64,000 bases of DNA from Pochonia chlamydosporia 170 (Eukaryota; Ascomycota; Sordariomycetes; Hypocreales; Clavicipitaceae): positions 2,914,001-2,978,000 of the forward strand of contig NC_035790.1 of NCBI RefSeq assembly GCF_001653235.2, read 5' to 3'. Below are positions 23,620 to 34,572 of the stretch, one piece after another. Position numbers and translations under genes: made by a program. How positions within the stretch are numbered: position 1 is the stretch's first letter; each line of letters begins with the position of its first letter. Under the pieces are notes generated by a model that was not told where the DNA came from, searched no databases, and saw nothing but the letters and a program-made list of their open reading frames with translations.

Positions 23620-26600
23620 TCAAAACACCTTATTTTTCTTTGAATCCGCTGTTGGGAGTCTCAATGTTAAAAATGTTAACTCGTCCGACACGTGACCCAA
23701 AACAATTCTGTTGTCATATATAGCCACTGCTGTGACTCGATAATCTGGAGGCAACCAGAGAATCTTCTGGTTATCCAGAATCATCCACCCATCATCGTGG
23801 AAATGCAAGTTATATTGTGGCGGGGCCTGGTCAGCATTTTGGCCAAGTTCAGTGGCGAAAGCCGAAAGCGGTGCTGACCCAGTCCTAGACATGAGCATAT
23901 TTGCGTTGGGGAACGGAGTCCTGGATGGGAAGTGATACCGGAAACTGGTGAACTCCTCCTCGACATCGATTCCTTCCTGCGAGTGCGCTTCAGTGCCGAT
24001 ATTCCAGAAGTGCACGCAGCACTTGCCGGAACTCAGGGACCCGTTCGTTCCTAATAACATATCATTGGAAAAGAATTCTAAACTGCGGAGACCCCAAACA
24101 GCTGGAAGAAGCCGCAGCAAAGTTCCTGTGGTCGTATCCCAGAGCTGGACTTCGCCATTGTCGGCTGAAGCTAGTATGGCGCCATTTGGTGAAAAGGCAA
24201 GGTCAGCAACAGAACGTATACGGGGCCCGGTGATTTTTCGGTGCGACAATCGATCTGTGTCCCAGAGCATAATATATCGGTCTTCACCTCCCGATGCTAG
24301 GATAGTGTCGTCGGATGAAAATGCGACTGCCTGGATCATGTTGTCATGGCCCTCGAGACTATGCAGACAGATAGCCTCCTGGGCATCCCATATTCGAAGA
24401 ATAGTAGAATTCGACGCCGACGCCAACAGCGTGCCGTCATTTGAGAATGCAATCTTTTGGGAAAACCAGAAACTGAGCCAGTTCTCCCCCCAATCATTTT
24501 GAACAGGCGACAGACCCTTGGCTGTGTTTGTATCCCAAATTCTGACCGTTCCGTCAAATGACCCTGATGCCAGCATCTTATTGTCAGGCGAAAGTGTCAG
24601 GCCAAGAACCAAGTTTTCATGACCTCTAAATATCCGCTGAAGAGTCCCGGTCTTCACATCCCAGATTCGAATCGTTGAGTCATGTGAGCCTGATGCCAGC
24701 ATCGATCCATCTTTGAAGTACTGCAACAAGTTTACCTCCCTTCCATGTCCCTCGAGCGTCCACTTATATGACCAATTCTTGGCATCCCAAAGCATAATAA
24801 TTTGCTTGAACGTGCCCGCTGCTAGCGTCGTGCCATCCGGCGAGAATGCCACGCTCGTTATGCTACCTTTACGGCGGTCCTGCTCGTGGACCAGTGTTTC
24901 CAAAATTTCGCCGGTATTCGCATCCCAAACCACGACTACTCCATATGTAGTACTTGAACCTGTCGCCAGTAGTTTGCTGTCACTAGAGAATGCCATGGCA
25001 GGACTCGCAGTCCTGGGGTTCTCATGCACCTGCTTGAGTGTCCATGTCCTTACATCCCAGAGCTCGATCCCCTTTTCTGCGTCTATCGCCAGCGTCAAAC
25101 CATCAGGCGAGAATGCCAAGACATGGACACCGCCAGATTGAGAGTCAAGTAGTCGCTCTTGCACCCAGGTGTGGGTGTCCCAAACCTCTACCGGACGAAC
25201 CCATGAAGCTACCAGGAGGTATCTTCCATCCTTTGACAAGGATAAACGTAACAAGTCCTCTTTTTCATGCTCGATCTCTAACGTCTTCTTGAGTGTCCAA
25301 GTGTTTACATCCCAGAGCGAGATCATTCCCGGAGATACTGAACACAGCGTCATACCGTCCTGCAAGAATTGTACGTCCCAAACCCAACCGGCGCGGATCT
25401 CAAGTGTCTGAAGATGCTCATCCCAGTGGTCGGTAGTGCCTTTAGATTTTTCGATAAACGGCAAACGTTTGCTACAATGTGACTCTAGTACCTCGCTTGA
25501 TCTGGGGCTGAACACAAGTGCCGCCCCATATGCTTGCAAGGGGACTCGTCGAATGATTGTTATGTGGCTACTCACAAACCTGACGATATCGTCCAAGGAA
25601 GTAGCCAGACCACCCTTAGGGTTATAGATCTTGAGAATGTCAGCAGCTGAGAACCACCGGAAATCAACCTGAGCGTACCTGGACAAAACGGTTAAGCTCT
25701 CTTATAGACGACAATCCTTTTGGCAACTGTCCCATGAGGGCCAAGCTCTCGAGCCAAAAGAGAAGCCGCTCTTTTAAAAATACGTGTATCATTCCATCAT
25801 CGGCGAGTGCCTTCTTGAAGTCTTCGCTGTTGTCGTTCCCCAGGCAGATGTGGTCAGCCCAGAATACGCATGCATATTTCACGGGTTGTAGCGGATCGGG
25901 ATCTTGTAGCTTGATATCTTTTGCTTCGGTGCCAAACTCGATCTCATATATATTCCTTTTGTTCAGGATTGATGACATTTTTTCGATGGAACGCCTGCCA
26001 ATATCCCAGTGTTTTTCGGGTACAGTTCTATCCGGCTGGAGCTTAGACTTAAAGGTTCTGTCTAGGTACTCTTTAGCACTTTGATGAACTGGATAAAGTG
26101 TTTTATCCGTGAGTGTAAGAAATGAGCTGCACTTCTTGATGATTCGTTTATGCATTTCCTCGGGCACATCAAAGAGGTCCAGATCTGAGAGTGTAAGGGG
26201 GCGATAGGCGAATGCAGCAGCTGCCAAGAGTTGTTTGCATTCGTCTGCGTCATATTCGCTCTCGATACGCTCCAGAATGTGATCGTATAATTCTGTAAGT
26301 CCTGACGGCATAGCTCTAATAATTTCCAGAGCCTTGGCTCCATGCCACGCGTATCCGGAGTGGTCGTGTTCATCAAGCTGTGCAAGTGCAAGAGCTACCC
26401 AAAGGAAGGTATTTTCAGCTTTTTCTGAAACTTCTCTCTTAATTTCAGTCAAAATATTGTCATTATATCCCTCTCTTTCCTTCAGTGTCGAAAGTTTGTG
26501 CCTGATGAAAGTGGCCACAGGAACTGTCAGGCGATCCTTGTCCAAATGAATCACATGAGAAGTCTGGAGCTGGATAGATGGTCGACTGGAAACAAGCCAT

Positions 26601-28373
26601 TTTACCCTGCTGCAGATTTTTAGAGAATCCAAGATGAAATTCCGTAGGTCTGCCACGCTTTGCTTGCATTCATCAAGGGCATCAACGACAAAATACATGG
26701 GGCGCAGGTTTTCATCCTTTAGCATGCTTTTGAACGCGTTGGAAATTGCAAAGAATGCGCTGCTTCCCTGAAACGCTGCAGATCCCTCCCTACGGTGAAT
26801 TTCCTGTACATGTGTGATTAGATCTGGTTGTTGAATGAGAAGCTGCCAGACCAAGCATCTCAAGGTGGTAGTCGCGTCGCGGAGGTCCTTCTCGATGCCT
26901 TGGCAGAAGAAGTAACATACACCGGGTGAAAGAGAGGGCGGGTTGCTTGAGAATTTGTTGATAATTGTCATCAAGAGCATCGTTTTTCCAGTGCCAGGCT
27001 CTCCCCTGATCCACATCAGTCGAGGTGCTGGATTGTCAACCAAAGGGGTGGCCCAGTTTATGAACTCTTTGTGCTCCTTGGTTTCAAAAATCCAGTCCGA
27101 TATACCATCTAATAGTCCTCCCTTTCGGTTCTCAATATTGTCTTTATCAGCAGTGGGATTCATTACATAGAAACTCTGCAAGCATTCGTCGGCTTTGTTG
27201 TCTGACATCATCTTCGTGACGTATTGTCCAAGGTTCAACGAAATGTCTCCGAGCAAATCCTTCATATTCTTGGCTTCATCGGCGATCTTATCCATTACAT
27301 CGCTCATTTTATCCACTGCATCTTCCATGTAGACGTAGTGGCAATTTGTCAAATTCGTCTGCAGTGTCTGCTCTGCATTCATCACCGCCCGCAGCAGGCC
27401 GTGCCAGTCGTCCATCCTGAGGAGATTGCGAGCAAAATTGATACCTTGGTTGTTGTAGTAAGAGCACACACTCTTTATCTGGTACATGAGGACTTCCCTA
27501 TAAAGCGTAAGAATGGCGTCTTCTAGTCCCTCCGGCAACCCAGAGACGCCATCTTGATGCCTTGTGTAGTCATCTCGCAAAACCGAAACATGATCGGTCA
27601 AGGCACAATACCATTTCATTCTGGAGACAACATGCACAATTCCCTCCAAATTGCTCTGCATCTCATTCATGGGGTTTGAAAGAATCTTAAGCCACCGAAA
27701 ATTAGCGAAAGTCAATCATATACCAAATATGTCGCTCCTCACCTGCAACCCCAAGCAAACTCCAGCCCAAGGAAGCGCTGCCTGTAGCACACTTCTTACC
27801 GCCGTGTCGATCAGTTTCTCAGCTTCAAGAATGAAGCCTGAAATATTCCCAGCCACTCTCACAAGTTTCGCCGATTTTGCATTTTGTATTTTCTCTTGAC
27901 CCTTTTCAACAAATTTGCTCAAAATGGCTTGTCTTGCGCAAGGGTCATCAAGTTGGTTTAATTTCGAGGAGCCAGTTCCGTCGTCCTCTCCGAGTTGTTC
28001 TTGAAGAATAGATTTGTAGCGAGCAACATACTTTGCTATTTCTTCGTCGCCATTCTCAAGACTGTCAAACGCCGCATGCCAGAGCCTTTTCGATGGAGGT
28101 TCGGCGTGGTCTGTTGTGTTACCGGCTCCAGTGGGTGGCAGTACGGTGATGTCGGACGAAAGTTTCGTATTTGATGGCTGACTCTTGTCCGTGATTAAAA
28201 AACTAGTGACAGATCCTGAAAAGCATTCAGTTAGAAGTCTCTAGCTTAAGCGTCCCAGTAAACTTGCCTGTAGACCGGCTGGCGGGCGGGCTGGTGGGCT
28301 GCTCCGAGGCCACTCTACAAGATCCCCAGAGCTTCTTTCGCAGCTGGTTAAGCTTATTGCGTGTCTTGCCCAT
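23620..28373 (-). CDS. NACHT-WD40 NLR-type protein (HET-E/NWD family)
   Basis: STAND-class signalling ATPase of about 1531 residues in four exons (28268-28373, 27743-28215, 25679-27685, 23620-25629). The N-terminal third (to about residue 380) is a helical effector/NWD-N-like region. The NACHT domain follows: P-loop GEPGTGKT at about 421-428, Walker B YFVVDALDEC, and sensor-like WLVSSRPS. The C-terminal half carries about ten WD40 repeats, with clear units such as SGSHDSTIRIWD, SGSFDGTVRIWD and SGGEDRYIMLWD. A 49-nt intron (25630-25678; donor GTACGC, branch CTGAC, acceptor AAG) joins the NACHT and WD40 parts, which otherwise look like two genes. The first intron appears to be GC-AG. Relatives govern heterokaryon incompatibility and are thought to sense non-self or pathogens. 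The repeats are divergent rather than near-identical, unlike the fast-evolving HET-E/D type. Confidence 0.85.
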
Positions 28374-30232
28374 AGCTCCGATTATACGTAATCGTACGGA
28401 GTAAACAGGCACGCTTGTCGTGACAGTTGTGGTCGGAACAGATTACACCAGGCTGTGGGCAACGAGACTGATTGAGGAGTCGTATCTTCAGAAGAAGACA
28501 ATCTATGTAGATAGCCACACATTCAAGAGAAAATCAAGCATATTACTCCGCACAACTAGTACTTGACAACAAGACAGTGCTGTTGGTCTTGTCAACAAGG
28601 TTGGGCGGCAGTGATCGGAACCGCATACAGGTAGGCCGCACAAACCAGCATGGCCTCGAGGGGTTGTGTTACTCAGAAGCCACTCTACGGTTTAGCAAGC
28701 CTCCTGAGGACATTAAATTCCCGTCAAAGCGCCCAGAAATAATACGGGCACTGAGGAATGGCCTAGATCCCGTTGTGCAGCGGTAACTTAGCAAGGGACT
28801 CGAATCATCCCTGCGTCCTGCAAGAGGGCATGGTGTCACCCCAAACATCCCGTCAACGCCAATTAAACTTATTATCACGGAGCAATCCTGTTACCAGCTG
28901 ACCTCACCTCACAAGTTTTGATAACAGCTATTGCCTTGATTGGCCTTTTGGGCTGCCGCCTCTACGACAACACAAACCTCATGTGTGGCACCGCTTACAC
29001 ACAGGTCTGCATCAGGGGTCGCACCAACTCTGGCGCTTGACCATTGAACGCGGGTCGGCTCGTGCGTTCGGGCACGGAAGCATGCATCTCTGCATCAAAA
29101 GCTGAAAATGACAGACTGTTGGTTGTTCGTTGTCACTGTGGTCGCCTCTTTCCTCTGAGCCAAGGCTGCCGTGCCCGTCCATGTGGCACAACTCAAGCCA
29201 GTTGAATTGCTCATGTCTCAATAACTTCGCTTTTGCGGGCCAATGCTCACCAATTATGTGCCTCTGTTGGCTGCAAGAATTCTCTATGAGCAAGGATTTG
29301 GCAGCGGGCATGGACTTCAGAGGAGGGGGAGTACTCTGCACTCCGTCCTCCATACTGCTGGAAACATCGCAATTTAGAAAAGGAAAAAATCCCCTTAGCT
29401 CGATGTTTTTCAGGAGTATGGAAAGTGCTACAATAAGATATGTCATCTAAAAAAACTGGCTAGGACATAGAGACAAGGCTGTGTTCTCCCATGTCTCGAC
29501 AGCGGGCCAAAGTCACCATCACTTCAAGCAGCATGCCACTGTCAACCTCACTAAACACAACAGGGCAGGGATAGGGTTACTGACCGGTTGCTGAGGGTCG
29601 TTGATCATGGCCTGGGCATTTGGTTAACTCGTTACCACCCGGTCATCGATCGGCGCGAGTGCCATATATAGTGACTTGCACAAATCATATGCATGAATCC
29701 AACCCTCAATGCCTACATAACTGCGAGTAGCTGGATGCTTTTTTTTCTGATGTTAGGCTACACACTCTCTACTGGGTTGGTTTAATGTGTTGAGTTACTC
29801 ACTTGCGATCTTATGAGCACTCTTGCCATAATTGGCCCTTCTTGAGCTAAAACAAGGATGAGGTTTTAGCTAACTAGCCAATAGTTGGAACCTGGGTATT
29901 TTTTATGCTTTCGCATTAAAACCGTTCCGTTTTGATGTAAGTGTCTGGTATGAGTTTTGGCGCAAAAGTGGGGATGCTGACCGCGTGGCGGTGTCTGAAA
30001 GTTGACAATTATGAACCATTTACAATGGAGTACGGAGTGTTCCCTTGGCAGAAGGACGCAGTGGAGACTGCGTCCAATCTGGTTACTTCTGCAGTAACCT
30101 TGGCGTCGTCGGTTGGCTCGGTTCCTGTCCAAGGCTGTTCGTCGTGCTGGTTGTGAACTTGTGACCACTATCCCTGCGGTAGCGAAACAGTGATGGGCCA
30201 GCATGAGGAATTAAATAGATTGCAGTGTACAA
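28374..30232. other. Divergent promoter interval, 1.9 kb
   Basis: Lies between the NLR gene (leftward) and a Zn2Cys6 gene (rightward). Short unrelated frames only; no RNA gene or element recognised. Confidence 0.45.
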
Positions 30233-31780
30233 ATGGCTCCTTCGAGACAAGTCATCGGGCACTTGGACAAAAGAAAGGCGCTCACAAGATGTCAGCCATG
30301 CGCCAAACGAAGGATCAAGGTCAGTCGCCGATGATGCCGATACCGAACATAAACCAAAGAACAACAGTGCTGATAGACAAGCAATCACAGTGCCATGGAG
30401 GCTTCCCTTGCGAGTATTGTACTCGAACCGGTAAGCTGTGTGAGCCACAAGCACCGGGAGAGTCGCACAATGCTTTCCAATTTGTTGCATACCAGTCAAC
30501 AAGAGACAAACCAACATCGCTTATCCCACCAGCCGTTGATACTGATAGAACCAGCCTATACCTCAACCATTTCATCGCAGTCATTACTAGCTGCCAGCTT
30601 ACTTCTCGATTCCCAAGGGTAGCAACTGAACTTCTTCCACTTATGGACGGAAATGAGCATCTTTGGAATGTCGCCGTTGCGATTGGCGCCTTGGATGCAA
30701 ATCGACGCGGACAAGTTGGAAAATCGTCTCTCCATAAATCGCCCCAAATTGTTGCATTCTCAAGCTACCAGCAAGCCCTGAGCAGGCTTCAAGATAAACT
30801 CACGTTAAGTGACGCACCTCAGCGAGACGATTTGCTGTGGACGACCTTTCTGTTAGGGCTGTTCGAGGTAAGTTTCACTGCGTCATAAGCGACGTGCAAT
30901 AACTCAATTTCTTAGCTCATGTCGGAACCGACTGGTGACCGGTGGGCCAGGCATATGCTGTACGGAACAGGAAGAATGCTACAGCTAGTCAACATGAACG
31001 ACAGCCCGTCACTCCTAAAGCAAATGCTCTTTGAAGCTTTCCAAATATTAGAAGCGAATAGAGCCATCATGTATGGTGTGGACACTTTCTTATCCGACGA
31101 TCAATGGATTATAGTAAGGAGAACACAACTACTAACAACTGGCCGAACGGGGTCCCTACCAATGGATGAGATCATCACGCTTATGATATATACTGCCTCC
31201 TTCAGTCAACAGTGAGTCTCTGGCGTATCAGAAGCCGAGGGCTAGTATCCTAATCAACGAGCGTAGGTTCTTTGAACAGATTAGTCGCATTTCAGAGTCG
31301 GAACGCCACAGTCATCCAAGCATTGACGCCCTAGGCCATGAAGGCATCCACGTCCAGCATCTCCTCAATACATGGTATTCACAGCATAGCGGGATACATG
31401 CCGCAAATGAATGGACCCACGAGTTCAAACTGACCTTGCTTTACTACCATACACTTCTTCTATTCCTATCCAGGAATTATACATACTACCCATATTGGGC
31501 CAACAAACCCACGCCATTACTCAACGAGCCAGATGTTGTCCACCATACGCGCTGCGCCCTCGACCTGATGCAAGAGCTGCTAGAGTCGTCTGCTATTCCA
31601 GGAGTGATGTTATTGTTTCCACTCCGGGTAGTAGGCTCGTTGTTGAACCAATTAGACACGAGAATGAGGCTTGTGAGGCAACTCGACGCAATATATTGGA
31701 AGGGATATGTTGTTGCAGATAGAGTGAAGATAGACTTGGAGGACCTTTGGGAGTGTATGCGTGTTCAAAGTGAACAATAG
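30233..31780 (+). CDS. Zn2Cys6 transcription factor with DUF3468-like domain
   Basis: Nuclear regulator of about 457 residues in four exons (30233-30319, 30391-30867, 30916-31211, 31267-31780), each junction canonical and in frame. The cluster is formed by splicing: RCQPCAKRRIK at the end of exon 1 joins CHGGFPCEYCTRTGKLC in exon 2, giving the exact C-x2-C-x6-C-x5-C-x2-C-x6-C pattern. The rest resembles the fungal-specific DUF3468 domain, with DTDRTSLYLNHFI after the linker and LLWTTFLLGLFELMSEPTGDRWARH across intron 2. The short linker and compact length are usual for this group. Its neighbours are a secreted orphan and an SDR-fold protein; a regulatory link is possible but not shown. Confidence 0.85.
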
Positions 31781-32353
31781 AGTCCTTGATACGCAGTATT
31801 TGACTTCAAAATCTTTTATTTTCAAGACCGAAGTGAAGAAAACCCAAAATGCGTGGTGGCTGATAAGAACTGCCCGACAAATAACAGGAAGGGCGTGCCC
31901 AGATGACCGCATATGTCCCTGTAGCATTTCTGTGACCCCCTTCTATAACCTGCTTTATCGCCTGCACTATTTAATCTAACAAAAGGGAACACTCCGTCCT
32001 TGGCACGCATGGCTCGTATCAAGGTAGGATTTGGCTTCCCGCATATCCCTTGGACTTGCCATATTGACTAGTAATCCAATATGAAGTCGAAAAAACGCTT
32101 ATATTTATGGATAGGGAGGAGTCAACTGCATCACTTCTAGTTCCTTAAGGGGAGGGAACAGTTGTCTACGTTGAGTAGCCTGTTGTAAATGTATCTTTCT
32201 TGTAGAGACTTTTCAGCTTTTTAAACACAATTTTGCAAAACAACTACCCCAAAAGTTCGTCTACAGCCATCCCACTTTTCTTTCCAGGCAAATTCTCCTC
32301 ATTCAAATGCCGCAAAAGTTGCAATTTGCCAAGCACCATACGATTTCATAGCC
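31781..32353. other. Intergenic interval between convergent genes, 0.6 kb
   Basis: 3' flanks of the Zn2Cys6 gene and of the secreted-orphan gene. AT-rich; nothing else recognised. Confidence 0.5.
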
Positions 32354-33084
32354 TTAGATATCAACCTTTCCAACACGGGTGTTGAAAAATGAAGTAGTCA
32401 CCCTGGTTCTCTCCACAGGATAGAAATAGTCATAGCCCTGTACAACATTACACCCATCCACAAAGACTGTCACTGGGATGGTACCTTGGTATAAGATGCT
32501 CCACTAGCACATGGTTAGGACATGTAACACACGGGGCGAACGTGGCCCATTGGTTAAGACGTACCGAAGCGACTTGTCCTGAAAGAAGCTGTCTCTCAAC
32601 TAATCCCGCAAAAACGGCGTTGCCTTTGACGAGAAAATCCGCTGCAATCAAGGGGTAGTTCGTGTTGACGTATCCCCGAAAGACGTCGGGGTGCCCAAAA
32701 TCTTTGAAGACTGATGTGAGCTTGTTGTCAACGAGACCATCGTTTGTGATATTGGCAAAGTCAAATGTAGACGAGGCGAGGCCATCTTCAAAAGTCTCAT
32801 CGACGCGGACAAGTTTTCTGCTGGGCGAGTTGTACATGTAGCCAATTTGGATGTGGGACAGGTTCTGGTTCCTATTCAAGTTTAGAGCTAGCTCCACACA
32901 TACGGAATATACTGCGGTCATACCACTTATGCTGGACAAAATGCGTTTGGAATTCGGGCTTGACCATCGGAGGCTTTGGCTGCCGAAATTGAGACGAGTA
33001 CTCAATGACCGATGGTGGAAACGGCGGGCAAGTGGTTGCTGCGGCAGTTGCCGAGAGGAAAATCATGAAGTTTGGAATACGCAT
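32354..33084 (-). CDS. Small secreted protein, family not recognised
   Basis: A 205-residue protein in three exons (32924-33084, 32565-32871, 32354-32503). The start ATG at 33084 opens a probable signal peptide, MRIPNFMIFLSATAAATTC. Intron 1 (32872-32923) and intron 2 (32504-32564, GTACGT donor, CTAAC branch) restore one frame ending at TAA 32354. The mature protein is rich in aromatic residues and beta-prone segments such as IQIGYMYNSPSRKLVRVDE and IPVTVFVDGCNVVQGYDYF, which could form a beta-barrel or sandwich. Only two to three cysteines remain, so it is not a disulfide-rich effector. No catalytic motif is visible. I do not recognise the family. Intron 2 decides the last 49 residues and is the weakest part of the model. 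Confidence 0.65.
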
Positions 33085-33765
33085 TATGAATTCATTGATC
33101 CTTTAAGTTCTTCAAAGTTGTCTGAGGTGATTGAATTGATGAATAGTCTCAACGTGCACAGAGCCGAAGCTTATATGCACAACTCAAAACAGGCTATTGA
33201 CAACAGCGACGTGTTTGCTTGCGTGTTCATCACTAGGATTGTCCCTATGGCGTTTACATGCTTCCACATTGGGACATCGTTCATCTACACAACTGCCCAA
33301 CTAGAAGCCTCCCATCCCTCCGTGTAATTTCCACTGCTGTCTTTTGACGTCAGCCGGAGGAAGCGTTCAGTTGCTTCCTAATCAGGCAAGTGGGTCGAAC
33401 CGAGCTCCGCCCCAGCGGCAGTCACGGATCTCCGGGAGGCACTTCGTGTCATCCATTATTAATATGCTTCATGACTCGATTATATTTATTTTTTCTACTC
33501 TCTCACCAGCATGTTGGGCACCCGTAAAGCATACACTCAATCATATGCTGTGTCATCATCAGTCGCATTCGCATTAATTCTAAACGATGACCTATCCAGC
33601 CATACGTGCTTACTGGCGACTTGGAAGTGCCGCAAGTTGGAGGTATAAAAATGAGAGTTGAGCCAACATAGTTGTTGCTCCCCTCGCTTAAATAAGGACA
33701 ACAAGGAACTTAATTGAAATACTGCGCCAATCCAAGATAACAGTTTATTCGACATTGGTGCTATC
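33085..33765. other. Divergent promoter, 0.7 kb
   Basis: Shared upstream region of the secreted orphan (leftward) and the SDR-fold gene (rightward). No element identified with confidence. Confidence 0.45.
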
Positions 33766-34572
33766 ATGTCTCCATACTCCCTCGTTGTCATCGGTTCCGG
33801 CCCTGGAATCGGCTCCCATGTTGCCCGCCAGTTCGCGAAACAGGGCTTTTCGAAGATCGCCTTGGTAGCTCGAAACTCGACACAACTGGTGAAGGCTCAC
33901 ATTTCGGTAGAGGAAGCGATGCGGGGCGCCAATGTCGTTGTGAAAACTTATTCTGTTGATATTACAGACAGTGAGAAACTGAAAGCTACCCTGGAGCAAG
34001 TTGAAATTGACTTGGGACCACCCGAAGTGGTGTTTTTTAATGCAGCGCGAGTTCTACCAAGCACCCTGTTGGAAACTAGTGATGATGAGATGGTGTACGA
34101 CTTCAAGGTACGTAACTATGTGTCGTTGCAATGTGTTGTTTCGTTGGACGTAGATGCATGGTGGCGGATTATGGTTCACCCTCTCACTGACACTACCTTG
34201 TTTTGCCCTGGACAGATTACGGTAAACGCTCTTCACCAAACAGCCAAGTGGGCAGTCCCCCAACTTACCAAACTCGCCAAAACCGACTCTTCTGCAAAAC
34301 CTTCGCTCATTGTCACCTCTTCACACCTCCCGCGAGAGCCTCTCCCTGAAGCCTTTGTGCTGTCCTTAACCAAAGCTGCCCAGCGAAACTTGAGTGAATC
34401 CCTGGCTAAGGTTTATGGGCCACAAGGAGTACACATTGGTCTTGTGATTGTGGCTGGAATGGTGGCACCAGATAACGACAAGCTGAATCCGCTACATATT
34501 GCCGAGAAGACCTTTGAGTTGTATAACCAGGAGAGGGATGAATGGACTTTGGAGGTGGTTATCAGAGAGTAG
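33766..34572 (+). CDS. SDR-fold protein lacking the catalytic tyrosine
   Basis: Rossmann-fold protein of 233 residues in two exons (33766-34107, 34216-34572). The N-terminal glycine motif VIGSGPGIGSHVA sits where SDRs bind NAD(P), and FFNAARVLP takes the place of the NNAG segment. IVTSSHLP supplies a serine near the usual catalytic position. However, where Tyr-x3-Lys is expected the sequence reads LSLTKAAQRNL: the lysine is kept but the tyrosine position is leucine. The family normally needs Tyr for proton transfer, so this copy may bind a nucleotide without classical dehydrogenase activity, or use another residue. The 108-nt intron is a multiple of three, so the unspliced frame stays open; GTACGT donor and ACAG acceptor, and loss of alignment in that stretch, favour splicing. 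Confidence 0.75.
   Translation: MSPYSLVVIGSGPGIGSHVARQFAKQGFSKIALVARNSTQLVKAHISVEEAMRGANVVVKTYSVDITDSEKLKATLEQVEIDLGPPEVVFFNAARVLPSTLLETSDDEMVYDFKVRNYVSLQCVVSLDVDAWWRIMVHPLTDTTLFCPGQITVNALHQTAKWAVPQLTKLAKTDSSAKPSLIVTSSHLPREPLPEAFVLSLTKAAQRNLSESLAKVYGPQGVHIGLVIVAGMVAPDNDKLNPLHIAEKTFELYNQERDEWTLEVVIRE

Noticed and set aside
23620..25686. WD40 part as a separate gene
   Set aside because: It has no ATG at its start, and a canonical 49-nt intron joins it in frame to the NACHT exon.
28797..28813. T-arm-like sequence GATTCGAGTC on the minus strand as a tRNA candidate
   Set aside because: The flanks do not form the five-pair T stem and no anticodon or acceptor stem was found.
29012..29450. Opposed 144- and 106-codon frames between the NLR and Zn2Cys6 genes
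   Set aside because: They overlap on opposite strands and neither has any recognisable feature.
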